NCBI RefSeq assembly: GCF_009650435.1
Contig: NZ_VVIP01000094.1
Location: forward strand, 62,001 to 126,000
Origin: Foetidibacter luteolus
GTDB taxonomy: Bacteria; Bacteroidota; Bacteroidia; Chitinophagales; Chitinophagaceae
DNA: 64,000 bases
Direction of reading: 5' to 3'
The notes beneath the pieces are model-generated. The model was not told the origin of the DNA, searched no databases, and was given only the letters and a program-made list of their open reading frames with translations. This document shows, one piece after another, positions 52,450 through 61,667 of this stretch. The position numbers and the translations under genes were made by a program. Each line of letters begins with the position of its first letter. Positions within the stretch are counted from its first letter, which is position 1.

Positions 52450-53130
52450 TCAGAAATCCTCCTTTTTTAGTATTATCCGCCTTATGCTCGTTCTAACTAC
52501 CAGGTATTTCCCCTTAAATGCAAGTGTTTTATACGTATGGTCATCTAAAATCAGCAACCCTTCTTTTGTAATGGCTGTAATAGTTGGCCCGCAATATCCC
52601 CCGGGTACTTTGGTTACCAGGTACTTGCCATCAATAATTTTGTATTTCTTGCTGACGTTAGGAATTTCCTCGATGTTTTTAAAACTGGTAGTGATGGACT
52701 TGTCCGTGAATATGATTGTCCCTTCTGCATCTTGCTGCTCTTTTAAAATGGTTTCCTTCCTGTAAAACAACGGGCCACTAAAATCGGAGCTGTCAGCTAT
52801 TTCAAAAATGCCGTAATTAATAACCCGCCAGGTACCTGTTAATTTTTCGGGAGAAACATGGTGAAGCGTGGTATCTAATTGAACATGCCCCTTTGAAGTG
52901 TTAAAGCATAATCTCCCCCTTGTGGAGTCTGTTTGTTGAAATGTGCAGGTCTGGCACCTGTTAGCTGCCGGTGGGGGATTAGCATCAAGTGCCTCAACAT
53001 CCTTTTCCCACAAAGCAGTGTCTAACTTGGGTGAAATCAGGTAGCTGGTAAGGCGGGCGGGTTGGGCCGTCAATGCGGTTACATACAAAAGGCTAAAGAA
53101 AAGGGAAACTGATAATTTAAATGTGTTCAT
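52450..53130 (-). CDS. Hypothetical exported protein
   Basis: The product is 226 residues from ATG 53130 (MNTFKLSVSLFFSLLYVTAL, a signal peptide); the frame opens 8 codons earlier. It is mostly beta-strand with a C-x-x-C (RCQTCTF) in the first third, a central segment SPEKLTGTWRVINYGIFEIA that recalls lipocalin-like small-domain starts, and a Lys/Ile-rich end. No family recognised with confidence. The 158-bp gap to the methyltransferase shows no feature. Confidence 0.65.
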   Translation of the reverse strand: MNTFKLSVSLFFSLLYVTALTAQPARLTSYLISPKLDTALWEKDVEALDANPPPAANRCQTCTFQQTDSTRGRLCFNTSKGHVQLDTTLHHVSPEKLTGTWRVINYGIFEIADSSDFSGPLFYRKETILKEQQDAEGTIIFTDKSITTSFKNIEEIPNVSKKYKIIDGKYLVTKVPGGYCGPTITAITKEGLLILDDHTYKTLAFKGKYLVVRTSIRRIILKKEDF

Positions 53131-53294
53131 ACCTGGCGGATAGATCATTTGCAATATACTTCAGTTATTGTTGCTACATTTTACTATATTGTAAGGTTAA
53201 CCTGTTGCACCGGAATTATTTTAAGCAAGTGGAATATTATAATACACGCTGCTTATATGGCAACTACTTTTGTGGTGCCTAAACAATTTTTATC

Positions 53295-53786
53295 ATGAAC
53301 CTGGTGAAATTTCTAATTATTTTCTTTCTTGTTGCGGTACATCATGATCTCTTCGCCTGCAAGTGCCTCCCTCCCAAAAGTGTAAAAGAAGAAATGAACA
53401 ATTCCGATGCTGTTCTCGTTGGCAGGGTTTTAAAAAAGGAGGTTGTGAGAATCAATGATTCAGCCAAGCTGATGGGCAATGATTCAACAGGCCATCCGGT
53501 ATTTGAAGAATACGTTATTATGCGTTATGAGATAGCGGTAGAAAAAATGTACAAGGGAAGGGCAACAAAAAGTACTGTATTCGTTTATACAGGCTCCGGT
53601 GGTGGGGATTGCGGCTTTCATTTTGAATTGGGTGGCAGGTATATCATTTATGCTAACACTGCTTTTTATTCTTTGGGGTTCAAATTTCCTTCCGGGGAGA
53701 ACATATTTTATACATCAACATGTACCCGTACCGCCGCTTATACTGAAAATGAAATGGAAGAGATAAAAACCTGTTTGAAAAACTAA
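53295..53786 (+). CDS. Exported NTR/TIMP-like domain protein
   Basis: The product is 163 residues with a signal peptide (MNLVKFLIIFFLVAVHHDLF). Directly after it, ACKCLPPKSVKEEMNNSDAV fits the start of netrin/TIMP-like domains (C-x-C-x-P, then a helix and an exposed S-D). The beta-barrel follows in VLVGRVLKKEV, YEIAVEKMYKGRATKSTVFV, CGFHFELGGRYIIYA and the C-terminal STCTRTA. Function in bacteria unknown. Divergent from the hypothetical exported gene. Confidence 0.7.
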   Translation: MNLVKFLIIFFLVAVHHDLFACKCLPPKSVKEEMNNSDAVLVGRVLKKEVVRINDSAKLMGNDSTGHPVFEEYVIMRYEIAVEKMYKGRATKSTVFVYTGSGGGDCGFHFELGGRYIIYANTAFYSLGFKFPSGENIFYTSTCTRTAAYTENEMEEIKTCLKN

Positions 53787-53937
53787 ACCTGCCTCAAAAG
53801 CAAATGATCATTCCAGCCCCAGCTTCAAAGCCCCTGATTTTTCCGCTTGCATCCCCTCCCTTTAAACTTTTCCAATAAAAATCCCTGTAATATGAACATA
53901 TTTTAAGAAATTTGCAGTCCTCTTTAAAAAATACAAA

Positions 53938-55341
53938 ATGAGCAACTTGCCCAAAACATTGTTTGATAAGGTGTGGGACGCACATGTGGTTAGAAAGATT
54001 CAGGATGGTCCCGATGTGTTGTTTATTGACCGTCACTTCATTCACGAAGTAACGAGTCCGGTGGCTTTCCTGGGCCTGGAGAACAGGGGTTTAAAGGTAA
54101 TGTTCCCCGAAAAGACCTTTGCAACAGCAGATCATAATACGCCCACTATAAACCAACACCTGCCCGTGCAGGACCCGCTGAGTGCCAACCAGTTAAAAGC
54201 GCTGGAAGTAAATTCCGCCAAATACGGCATTTCGCATTGGGGGTTGGGCAATCCTAAAAATGGTATTGTGCATGTGGTGGGGCCAGAGAACGGCATCACA
54301 CTCCCCGGCATGACCATAGTTTGCGGCGATTCTCATACTTCCACACACGGTGCTTTTGGCGCCATCGCCTTCGGTATCGGCACTTCTGAGGTAGAAATGG
54401 TGCTGTCTTCCCAATGTATCATGCAGCCCAAGCCAAAGAAAATGCGCCTGGTGGTAAATGGCAAGCTGGGCAAGGGCATTACGCCAAAAGATGTTGTTCT
54501 ATATATTATTTCCAAGCTTACGGCTGCTGGCGCCACCGGTTACTTTGTAGAATTCGCCGGCGAAGTGTTTGAAAATATGAGCATGGAAGGCCGCATGACG
54601 GTTTGTAACATGAGTATTGAAATGGGGGCACGTGGCGGCATGATCGCTCCTGATGAAACCACTTTCAATTACATCAATGGCCGGGAAAAAGCGCCGAAGG
54701 GCGAGGCCTGGGACAAAGCGCTGGCCTACTGGAAAACGTTGAAAACAGAAGAAGGCGCCCGGTTTGACGCTGAGCATATTTACGATGCCGCCGATATTGA
54801 GCCAATGATTACCTACGGTACCAACCCAGGTATGGGCATGGGCATCAGCCAACATATTCCGCTGGCCGAACAAACTGGCGGCAGTAAGGCCAGCTATGAA
54901 AAATCGCTTAACTACATGGGCTTTCATGAAGATGATGCGATGCTGGGCAAGAAGGTAGATTATGTGTTCATCGGCAGTTGCACCAATGGCCGTATTGAAG
55001 ACTTCAGGGCTTTCGCTTCTATCGTGAAAGGCCGTAAAAAAGCAGACAATGTAACGGCCTGGATTGTGCCGGGTTCGCACATCGTAGAACAGCAGATTAA
55101 AGACGAAGGTATTTTGGATATACTGACTGAAGCCGGCTTCCAGTTAAGGCAGCCCGGTTGTTCGGCTTGCCTGGCGATGAATGATGATAAAATTCCCGCC
55201 GGTAAATATGCCGTAAGCACCAGCAACAGAAATTTTGAAGGCAGGCAAGGTCCCGGCGCAAGAACCATGCTGGCAAGTCCGTTGGTGGCTGCTGCCGCTG
55301 CTGTAACAGGCGTGGTAACGGATCCGAGGGAGTTGTTGTAG
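53938..55341 (+). CDS. leuC: 3-isopropylmalate dehydratase large subunit
   Basis: Isomerises 2- to 3-isopropylmalate in leucine synthesis with LeuD, using a [4Fe-4S] cluster. The product is 467 residues. Cluster cysteines: the one in [16 protein letters not shown] and the pair in [15 protein letters not shown]. Substrate-binding signatures: [29 protein letters not shown] and [14 protein letters not shown]. First of four leu-pathway genes on this strand. Confidence 0.97.
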   Translation: MSNLPKTLFDKVWDAHVVRKIQDGPDVLFIDRHFIHEVTSPVAFLGLENRGLKVMFPEKTFATADHNTPTINQHLPVQDPLSANQLKALEVNSAKYGISHWGLGNPKNGIVHVVGPENGITLPGMTIVCGDSHTSTHGAFGAIAFGIGTSEVEMVLSSQCIMQPKPKKMRLVVNGKLGKGITPKDVVLYIISKLTAAGATGYFVEFAGEVFENMSMEGRMTVCNMSIEMGARGGMIAPDETTFNYINGREKAPKGEAWDKALAYWKTLKTEEGARFDAEHIYDAADIEPMITYGTNPGMGMGISQHIPLAEQTGGSKASYEKSLNYMGFHEDDAMLGKKVDYVFIGSCTNGRIEDFRAFASIVKGRKKADNVTAWIVPGSHIVEQQIKDEGILDILTEAGFQLRQPGCSACLAMNDDKIPAGKYAVSTSNRNFEGRQGPGARTMLASPLVAAAAAVTGVVTDPRELL

Positions 55342-55422
55342 AACCCCCCGGCCCCTGAAGGGGGAGTTTGGGCGATGTGATGTAGAATTGATTGACATCA
55401 TAAAAAGTTCTTTGTATAAATT

Positions 55423-55529
55423 AGGGGGTGCCCCCAAGCTATCGCAAGGGGTCGGGCTTTCCGCTGCTACTCCGGCACAAGGCTGGGCTGCGATGGCCTC
55501 ACCGGGGTATCCGCTTCAATCCCTCACCC
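55423..55529 (+). repeat. 105-bp dispersed repeat C
   Basis: AGGGGGTGCCCCCAAGCTAT, CGCAAGGGGTCGGGCTTTCC, GCACAAGGCTGGGCTGCGAT, CACCGGGGTATCCGCTTCAA and TCCCTCACCC. It begins the 544-bp gap 55342-55885 between leuC and leuD, which also holds a family A copy. Between them lie short tandem-like CCGGTTACTGG/TACCGG words (55541-55570). No gene seen. Confidence 0.87.
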
Positions 55530-55702
55530 GAAAGCCGGTTGCCGGTTACTGGTAGCTGGTTACCGGTCTGTTGGATGTGTAAGATGATGCTCGGATGCCG
55601 GATACTGATTGCAGGATACGATTGCCGGGCTCAGTAGCTAACATTTAACATTGACAACCGGGCACGGAACAACAAAGCGCTGTAGGTTCGATATGTTATC
55701 TA

Positions 55703-55800
55703 CCCGGGTCTGAAAAGCTCCCCAATGAACCGAACGACGAAGTGATTGCGACGCAAGGGACGATACCATGAAAAATTGTCGCTGGTATTAAACTTAACCC
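55703..55800 (+). repeat. Dispersed intergenic repeat A
   Basis: CCCGGGTCTGAAAAGCTCCC then CAATGAACCGAACGACGAAG, TGATTGCGACGCAAGGGACG and ATACCATGAAAAATTGTCGC, ending TGGTATTA. The closest complete plus-strand copy of the family. Confidence 0.8.
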
Positions 55801-55885
55801 ATGCTTTCTCCAAAGGAGAGGTGATTTTTGCGGCTTAGCGGCCTAGCGTGATCTTTTTTAAAACAAAAAACAACTTACATAAACA

Positions 55886-56482
55886 ATGGCTTACGATAAA
55901 TTCACGGTGTTAAAAAGTTCTGCCGTACCAATGCCGATTGAGAATGTGGATACCGACCAGATCATCCCGGCCCGCTTTTTAAAAGCCACCAAAAGGGAAG
56001 GCTTTGGCGATAACCTTTTCCGCGACTGGCGCTATAATGCCGACGATACGCCGAAAGCAGATTTTATCCTGAACAACCCCATTTACTCCGGTAAAATATT
56101 GGTAGGTGGTAAAAATTTTGGCAGCGGCAGCAGCCGTGAACATGCCGCCTGGGCCATTTACGACTACGGCTTCCGTTGCGTGGTATCCAGCTTTTTTGCG
56201 GATATTTTTAAAAACAACTCGCTTAACATCGGCATTTTACCTGTAACGGTGAGTGCTGGCTTTTTGGATAAAATTTTCTCTGCCATTGAAGCAGACCCCA
56301 ATACGGAACTGGAAGTAAACCTGCCTGAACAAACCATTACCATTCTTGCAACAGGCGAACAGGAATCATTTGAAATCAACAGCTATAAAAAGCATAACCT
56401 GATGAATGGTTATGATGATATTGATTACCTGCAGGCGATGAAGGAAGACATTAAGGGCTTTGCAGAGGAGAGGATTTATTAA
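55886..56482 (+). CDS. leuD: 3-isopropylmalate dehydratase small subunit
   Basis: Swivel-domain partner of LeuC, 198 residues. Features: NVDTDQIIPARFLKATKREG, then FGSGSSREHAAWAIYDYGFR, the catalytic serine/arginine loop of the family, and FFADIFKNNSLNIGILPV. Start ATG 55886; the gap to leuC is filled by repeats. Confidence 0.97.
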   Translation: MAYDKFTVLKSSAVPMPIENVDTDQIIPARFLKATKREGFGDNLFRDWRYNADDTPKADFILNNPIYSGKILVGGKNFGSGSSREHAAWAIYDYGFRCVVSSFFADIFKNNSLNIGILPVTVSAGFLDKIFSAIEADPNTELEVNLPEQTITILATGEQESFEINSYKKHNLMNGYDDIDYLQAMKEDIKGFAEERIY

Positions 56483-56613
56483 GGTGAATGGTGAGTAGTG
56501 AATCAAAGATTCTTAACAGGTTCTTCAAAGTTGCTCTCCGAAGGAGAGGGATTTAGGGTGAGGTCTAACCGGGTAGTGGAATAACAGCATTTTTTTACTT
56601 TTTCATTTAACAA

Positions 56614-58131
56614 GTGGCAGAAAGATATATTGAGATAATGGATACCACCCTGCGGGATGGGGAACAGACCAGCGGCGTCTCGTTCTCACCGTCGGAGAAA
56701 CTAACGATTGCACAGCTATTATTAACCGAATTGAAGGTTGACCGTATCGAAATTGCTTCGGCACGTGTGTCAGACGGAGAGTTTGAAGCGGTGAAAGCTA
56801 TTACCGGCTGGGCCGCATCTAATCATCTTTTAGACAAAGTGGAAGTGCTCACTTTTGTGGATGGCGAAACCTCCGTTGAATGGATGTTGAAGGCCGGCGC
56901 CAAAGTGATGAACCTGCTTACCAAAGGTTCGCTTAATCATCTAACGCACCAGTTAAAGAAAACACCGGAGCAACATTTTAGCGAAGTGGCCGCGGTTATT
57001 GCATTGGCCAAGGCCAAAGGCCTTGAATGCAATGTGTACCTGGAAGACTGGAGCAATGGCATGCGGCATTCCAAAGAATATGTTTTTGCTTACCTGGATT
57101 TCTTAAGCAAACAGCCGGTTAAACGCATCATGCTGCCCGACACCCTGGGCATCTTAATTCCATCCGAAGTTTTTGAATTCATCACCGAAATAAAACAGCG
57201 CTACCCCAACATTCATTTCGATTTTCATGCGCACAACGATTATGACCTTGGTACCGCCAACGTGTTGGAAGGCATTAAGGCTGGTGCATCGGGCATACAT
57301 CTTACAGTTAATGGCATGGGCGAAAGGGCGGGCAATGCGCCGCTGGCCAGCGCCGTTGCGGTATTGAACGATTTTATGCCGGAAGTAAAAACATCTGTCG
57401 TAGAAGAATCTTTATACCGCGTAAGTAAACTGGTAGAAACGTTTTCGGGCTTTCGTGTACCGGATAACAAGCCGGTGGTGGGAGAGAATGTATTTACACA
57501 AACAGCAGGCATTCATGCCGACGGCGATAAAAAGAACAAGCTTTATTTCAGCGACCTGATGCCGGAGCGTTTTGGCCGCCAGCGCAAATACGCGTTGGGC
57601 AAAACCAGCGGCAAGGCCAATATAGAAAACAACCTGGCGCAACTGGGCATTCAGCTTTCAGAGCCGGATTTAAAAAAGGTCACCCAGCGCATCATCGAAC
57701 TTGGCGACCGCAAAGAAGTGGTTACCCAGGCCGATCTGCCTTATATTATTTCAGATATTCTCGACAGCAATACCATTACCGAAAAGGTGCGCATCATAGA
57801 TTATGTGCTCACGCATTCCAAGCACCTCAAGCCATCGGTATCGTTGCAGATATCCATTAACGGAGAACAATTTGAAGAGCATTCACAAGGCGATGGCCAG
57901 TACGACGCTTTTATGAATGCGCTGAAAAAAGTATATAAAAAACAGAAGCAGGAACTGCCGGTACTAACGGATTACGCGGTACGTATACCGCCCGGCGGCA
58001 AGAGCGATGCACTTTGTGAAACGGTAATCACCTGGGCGCACAACGGCAGGGAATTCAAGACCCGCGGCCTGGACAGCGACCAAACAGTATCGGCAATAAA
58101 GGCTACGCAGAAGATGTTGAACCTTTTGTAA
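56614..58131 (+). CDS. 2-isopropylmalate/citramalate synthase family protein
   Basis: Condenses acetyl-CoA with a 2-oxoacid. The product is 505 residues from GTG 56614 (the second residue on is AERYIEIMDTTLRDGEQTSG). HMGL-like TIM barrel with metal and substrate motifs TTLRDGEQ, the catalytic HFDFHAHNDYDLGTANVLEG and VNGMGERAGNAPLASAVAVL. The C-terminal regulatory domain (about 390-505) ends with the family helix VSAIKATQKMLNLL. Placed between leuD and leuB. Whether it is LeuA or an (R)-citramalate synthase (which would start isoleucine synthesis) cannot be settled from sequence; no second copy is in the window. Confidence 0.88.
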   Translation: MAERYIEIMDTTLRDGEQTSGVSFSPSEKLTIAQLLLTELKVDRIEIASARVSDGEFEAVKAITGWAASNHLLDKVEVLTFVDGETSVEWMLKAGAKVMNLLTKGSLNHLTHQLKKTPEQHFSEVAAVIALAKAKGLECNVYLEDWSNGMRHSKEYVFAYLDFLSKQPVKRIMLPDTLGILIPSEVFEFITEIKQRYPNIHFDFHAHNDYDLGTANVLEGIKAGASGIHLTVNGMGERAGNAPLASAVAVLNDFMPEVKTSVVEESLYRVSKLVETFSGFRVPDNKPVVGENVFTQTAGIHADGDKKNKLYFSDLMPERFGRQRKYALGKTSGKANIENNLAQLGIQLSEPDLKKVTQRIIELGDRKEVVTQADLPYIISDILDSNTITEKVRIIDYVLTHSKHLKPSVSLQISINGEQFEEHSQGDGQYDAFMNALKKVYKKQKQELPVLTDYAVRIPPGGKSDALCETVITWAHNGREFKTRGLDSDQTVSAIKATQKMLNLL

Positions 58132-58260
58132 GGGGTAAAAGCACAAAGTTGTTGGAGGAAATCTTAGCGGGCTTTGCGCCTCTGCGTGAACTTTAGCAAT
58201 ACTCACGCCAAGGCGCTAAGGCGCAAAGCTTCTCTTCTTTAGATAGGACGGAGGAGGTAG

Positions 58261-58320
58261 ATACCAGCTAACATTTTCATGGCATCTTCGTTGCGTCGCA
58301 AGCACTTCATCTTTAGTACT
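58261..58320 (-). repeat. Dispersed intergenic repeat A, reverse partial copy
   Basis: ATACCAGCTAACATTTTCAT then GGCATCTTCGTTGCGTCGCA and AGCACTTCATCTTTAGTACT. In the 297-bp gap before leuB, with a CGCCTCTGCGTG/CACGCCAAGGCGC-type short inverted pair just before it. Confidence 0.7.
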
Positions 58321-58382
58321 TGTGGCGGCTGCGGGCTGTAGTGTAACAGGTTCATAAAAATCAGAATATTAATTTTAAAAAA

Positions 58383-58424
58383 CTCCCTTTAGGGTGGTGT
58401 AACACTTCCCCTGCAGGGGCTGGG
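58383..58424 (+). promoter_or_regulatory. Tandem short palindromes as ribosome-binding region of leuB
   Basis: CTCCCTTTAGGGTGGTG then TTCCCCTGCAGGGGCTGGG, the last GGG ending 4 bases before the leuB ATG at 58429. CCCCTGCAGGGG is a perfect palindrome. Same element type as upstream of nuoF and nuoM. Confidence 0.5.
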
Positions 58425-58428
58425 TATT

Positions 58429-59499
58429 ATGACAAAACATATCTTAATCGTTCCTGGCGATGGTATAGGACAGGAAGTAACAGCAGTAGGTAAAAAAGTA
58501 CTGGACAAGATAGCTGCCAAATTTGGCCATACGTTTACGTATGATGAAGCATTGATAGGCCATGTGGCCATAGAAGCAACCGGCGTTCCTTTGCCGGATG
58601 AATCATTGGAGAAAATGCGTCAGTCGGATGCGGTATTGTTTGGTGCGGTGGGCCATCCAAAATACGATAACGACCCTTCGGCCAAAGTACGGCCGGAACA
58701 GGGTTTGTTGAAGATGCGCAAAGAGCTGGGCCTGTACGCCAACCTTCGCCCCATCAAATTGTTTGATGAGTTGTTGGGTGCGTCCAGCATTAAACCGGAG
58801 ATATTAAAAGGCGCCGACATTCTTTTCTTCCGTGAGCTGACCGGCGATATTTACTTCGGCGAAAAAGGCCGCAAGAACAACGGCGATACCGCTTTTGATA
58901 TTGCTGAATACAGCCGCTATGAAGTAGAACGCATTGCACGAAAAGCTTTCGATGCAGCACGTACCAGGAGAAAGAAATTATGTTCCGTTGATAAAGCCAA
59001 CGTTATTGAAACATCCAGGCTTTGGAGAGAAGTGATACAAAAAGTTGCGACTGAATATCCTGATGTGGAAGTAGAACACCAGTTTGTGGATGCTACAGCC
59101 ATGTTACTCATTAAAGACCCGCGCCGTTTTGATGTAGTGGTTACCGCCAATCTTTTCGGCGATATATTAACTGATGAAGCATCCCAGATTGCAGGTTCTA
59201 TGGGTATGCTGGCCTCCGCATCTATTGGTGATGGAACAGGTGTATATGAACCCATCCATGGTTCTGCGCATGACATTACCGGTAAAGGTGTGGCAAACCC
59301 ATTGGCTTCCATTTTATCTGCCGCTTTATTACTCGATATTTCTTTTGGATTGAAAGAAGAATCAGAAGCTGTTATCAGCGCTGTTGACCAGGTATTGAAA
59401 GAAGGCTGGCGCACCCGTGATATTGCAGACCCAGGCACAGCAGCAGACAAGATTTTAGGAACAGAAGCGATAGGGGAACAAGTGCTGAAGTTTTTGTAA
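58429..59499 (+). CDS. leuB: 3-isopropylmalate dehydrogenase
   Basis: NAD-dependent oxidative decarboxylation of 3-isopropylmalate, third step of leucine synthesis. The product is 356 residues. Signatures: ILIVPGDGIGQEVTAVG, LGLYANLRPIK (substrate loop), the LTGDIYFGEKG segment, the metal site DILTDEASQIAGSMGMLASA and EPIHGSAHDITGKGVANPLA. A terminator follows 28 bp downstream. Confidence 0.97.
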   Translation: MTKHILIVPGDGIGQEVTAVGKKVLDKIAAKFGHTFTYDEALIGHVAIEATGVPLPDESLEKMRQSDAVLFGAVGHPKYDNDPSAKVRPEQGLLKMRKELGLYANLRPIKLFDELLGASSIKPEILKGADILFFRELTGDIYFGEKGRKNNGDTAFDIAEYSRYEVERIARKAFDAARTRRKKLCSVDKANVIETSRLWREVIQKVATEYPDVEVEHQFVDATAMLLIKDPRRFDVVVTANLFGDILTDEASQIAGSMGMLASASIGDGTGVYEPIHGSAHDITGKGVANPLASILSAALLLDISFGLKEESEAVISAVDQVLKEGWRTRDIADPGTAADKILGTEAIGEQVLKFL

Positions 59500-59527
59500 G
59501 GAGAAGGTTATACAGTTATATTTTTAT

Positions 59528-59549
59528 AAAGGGCCGCAAGGCCCTTTTT
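59528..59549 (+). terminator. Rho-independent terminator after leuB
   Basis: AAAGGGCC-GCAA-GGCCCTTT followed by TT, then GTTTTTG. GCAA tetraloop. Confidence 0.88.
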
Positions 59550-59622
59550 GTTTTTGCAAAATTGTTATGAATAAACTATAAATTTATTCATAACCGAACC
59601 ATTTGAATAAAACCTTCATCCC

Positions 59623-60909
59623 ATGAACCATATACGCTTAATCATTCTTTGTTGGATGTACTTTTTTGTTATTCAACCCTGCTTTTGCCAGCAAAATGAA
59701 GACAATTCAGATGAAGCTAAAATAATTGAGAGGTGGAGGCCCCTGGACTTTCAGCGTTCATCAGTGCCTGTTCTAAAACTACCAAAACGCAAGAATGATT
59801 CACCGCTTTTTTGCGATGAGATGATACCATATAAGAGCGGCTATATTATCAATTCAATTACCTCATCAAAGGGTGGCGGAAAGTACACTGTTACTACCTC
59901 TTATTATTATTACGATTTGAGGGGAAACAAGCTGTCAGATTTATCTTTTACGGGTATTGATACAATTGAATCCATTATTCCGGATGATAGTAAAGGCTTA
60001 TATGTTTCATATAAAAAATCAGGCAGCAGGATTATTTCTTTTTTATCTGCGGGTGTGGAAAAGCATCTTGAGACGCTGGCGCCTTCTGACATTAGGATGC
60101 AAATAGATACAGCAAAATGGCTAAAGCTGGGATATGATAATGGCAATTTGTATGCTTTAACCCCGGGTGCAGTAATTTTTTATTCTTCTGATAAATGGTC
60201 AACGATTGTAAACTATTCGCTTGATGAATTTTATGTAAACACACTGAAGTATAAACGTACCGGTTCTATTCTTCCCACCAAAAATCTTGTGATTGCCGGT
60301 CGTGACATATGGTTTTTACAGGAGGTTGTTCAGGACAGAACCTGCCTCTTGCTAAAGCTTGACACACAATCAGGTTATTTATCAGATTTTTTTATTTCTG
60401 TTGATTACACCGATAATTACTTTAAACAGATTAATGATTTTATGATTTTGGCAGATTCATCATTATTGGTTTTTGCTAGCAGGCTGATGGGCAAATCCCT
60501 GGTATTAAAATATCGGGAAAACCCTGAAGTGTGGATTTTTAATAATGTTTTGAAAAATGTATTATTCTACCAGGAAGAAGCGATGGTGGCAACAACAGCT
60601 ACAGTAAACAATGATACCCTTTTGATGGCAGCAACAAATGGGATATTCGCAAAATATGGGGATATAATAGTTCCACTGGTAAAACTGGAAAATACCCACC
60701 AGGATATAAAAGACAAAGAAGATGGCTTAATAGATTTTGAGTTTATACCGAGAAGCATGATCAAGGTAGCAAACAATCAATTTTTAATTGGCGGTATGTT
60801 TGGTGGCTTGTATATAGTTGACCTTAATAAATTTTCGATAAAAGCTCTTGATGATGTAAAATCTTCTAAAGTAGAAAGAATGGATATTCTTAGCCTAACT
60901 TTAAATTAA
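59623..60909 (+). CDS. Hypothetical exported beta-rich protein
   Basis: The product is 428 residues with a signal peptide (RLIILCWMYFFVIQPCFCQQ). The rest is beta-rich with propeller-like spacing of short strands (FYVNTLKYKRTGSILPTKNL, VIAGRDIWFLQEVVQDRTCL, FLIGGMFGGLYIVDLNKFSI). A single Cys near the signal end (CFCQQ) does not fit a lipobox well. AT-rich relative to the leu genes, so possibly acquired. No family recognised. Confidence 0.7.
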   Translation: MNHIRLIILCWMYFFVIQPCFCQQNEDNSDEAKIIERWRPLDFQRSSVPVLKLPKRKNDSPLFCDEMIPYKSGYIINSITSSKGGGKYTVTTSYYYYDLRGNKLSDLSFTGIDTIESIIPDDSKGLYVSYKKSGSRIISFLSAGVEKHLETLAPSDIRMQIDTAKWLKLGYDNGNLYALTPGAVIFYSSDKWSTIVNYSLDEFYVNTLKYKRTGSILPTKNLVIAGRDIWFLQEVVQDRTCLLLKLDTQSGYLSDFFISVDYTDNYFKQINDFMILADSSLLVFASRLMGKSLVLKYRENPEVWIFNNVLKNVLFYQEEAMVATTATVNNDTLLMAATNGIFAKYGDIIVPLVKLENTHQDIKDKEDGLIDFEFIPRSMIKVANNQFLIGGMFGGLYIVDLNKFSIKALDDVKSSKVERMDILSLTLN

Positions 60910-60911
60910 AC

Positions 60912-61050
60912 CTACCCGGGTCTGAAAAGCCGCCCAATGAACAGAACGATGAAGTGCTTGATTATTATTTGTTCTTTCACTGAAAGACCAAATAATAACA
61001 AAACCATGTTTGCAACAGGCGATACCATGAAAATATGTCGCTGGTATCAT
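60912..61050 (+). repeat. Repeat A copy split by a palindromic insert
   Basis: The left part reads CCCGGGTCTGAAAAGCCGCC then CAATGAACAGAACGATGAAG and TGCTTG (to 60960). The right part resumes GCAACAGGCGATACCATGAA and AATATGTCGCTGGTATC (from about 61011). Between them is a 50-bp hairpin with arms TTATTATTTG/CAAATAATAA and inner TCTTTC/GAAAGA. Other A copies join these parts directly. Confidence 0.7.
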
Positions 61051-61132
61051 GCCGGTTCTCCATTAAACGGGCGTAAGGCCGTTTCAATATATTTCCATTT
61101 TATCTGTTGCTTTGTAACTTTTACTTGTTGCT

Positions 61133-61603
61133 ATGAATTTACAACCTGGTACATTTCTGCAAAACGCACCGGGGTTGGATGACCCCAACTTTAATGACGC
61201 GATGCTGTTTATTACCGAACATAATGCCAACGGTGCGGTAGGCTTTGTGATAAACAGGTTATTCAACCGTGCCCTAAACGAACTGGAAGAATTCAGCCAA
61301 AGCATTGCCTTTCCTTTATACGAGGGCGGCCCCGTTGATAAGGAGCACCTTTATTTTATCCATCGCCGGCCAGACAGGATAGAAGGCGGTTCGCCTGTTG
61401 CCGGCAACCTGTATTTTGGCGGTAATTTTCAGCAGGCGGTTAGCAGCATCAATAAAGGCACTGTTAACCAACAGGACATTAAAATATTCATCGGCTATTG
61501 CGGCTGGGACGCCGGGGAACTGGAAGCCGAAATTGCGGAGGGCGGCTGGCTGCTGGTTGAAAATGAGCTTTCCCTCGTGTTTGCCCCGCCTGCAACTTCA
61601 TGA
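61133..61603 (+). CDS. YqgE/AlgH family protein, C-terminus short
   Basis: The product is 156 residues, against about 185 for most members. Family motifs: LQPGTFLQNAPGLDDPNFND (start), AMLFITEHNANGAVGFVINR, LYEGGPVDKEHLYFIHRR and FIGYCGWDAGELEAEIAEGG. It ends LVFAPPATS where relatives continue with another 15-30 residues (a W-x-x-A-L helix); an A/D-type repeat element lies directly after the stop. The family's function is not known; a role near outer-membrane or exopolysaccharide control has been proposed for AlgH. Confidence 0.85.
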   Translation: MNLQPGTFLQNAPGLDDPNFNDAMLFITEHNANGAVGFVINRLFNRALNELEEFSQSIAFPLYEGGPVDKEHLYFIHRRPDRIEGGSPVAGNLYFGGNFQQAVSSINKGTVNQQDIKIFIGYCGWDAGELEAEIAEGGWLLVENELSLVFAPPATS

Positions 61604-61620
61604 TTTTGTGGGCGCTTGGC

Positions 61621-61667
61621 CTGGGTTTCGACAGGCTCAACCTGACATTCGGCAAGCTCGACCTGAA
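61621..61667 (+). repeat. CTCAACCTGACA-type dispersed element
   Basis: TGGGTTTCGACAGGCTCAAC then CTGACATTCGGCAAGCTCGA and CCTG. Matches the inner part of the element at 62855 (TTTCGACAAGCTCAACCTGA) and, reversed, 43928-43969. Confidence 0.6.

Noticed and set aside
54499-55080. 193-codon minus-strand frame
   Set aside because: Shadow of leuC, which is certain.
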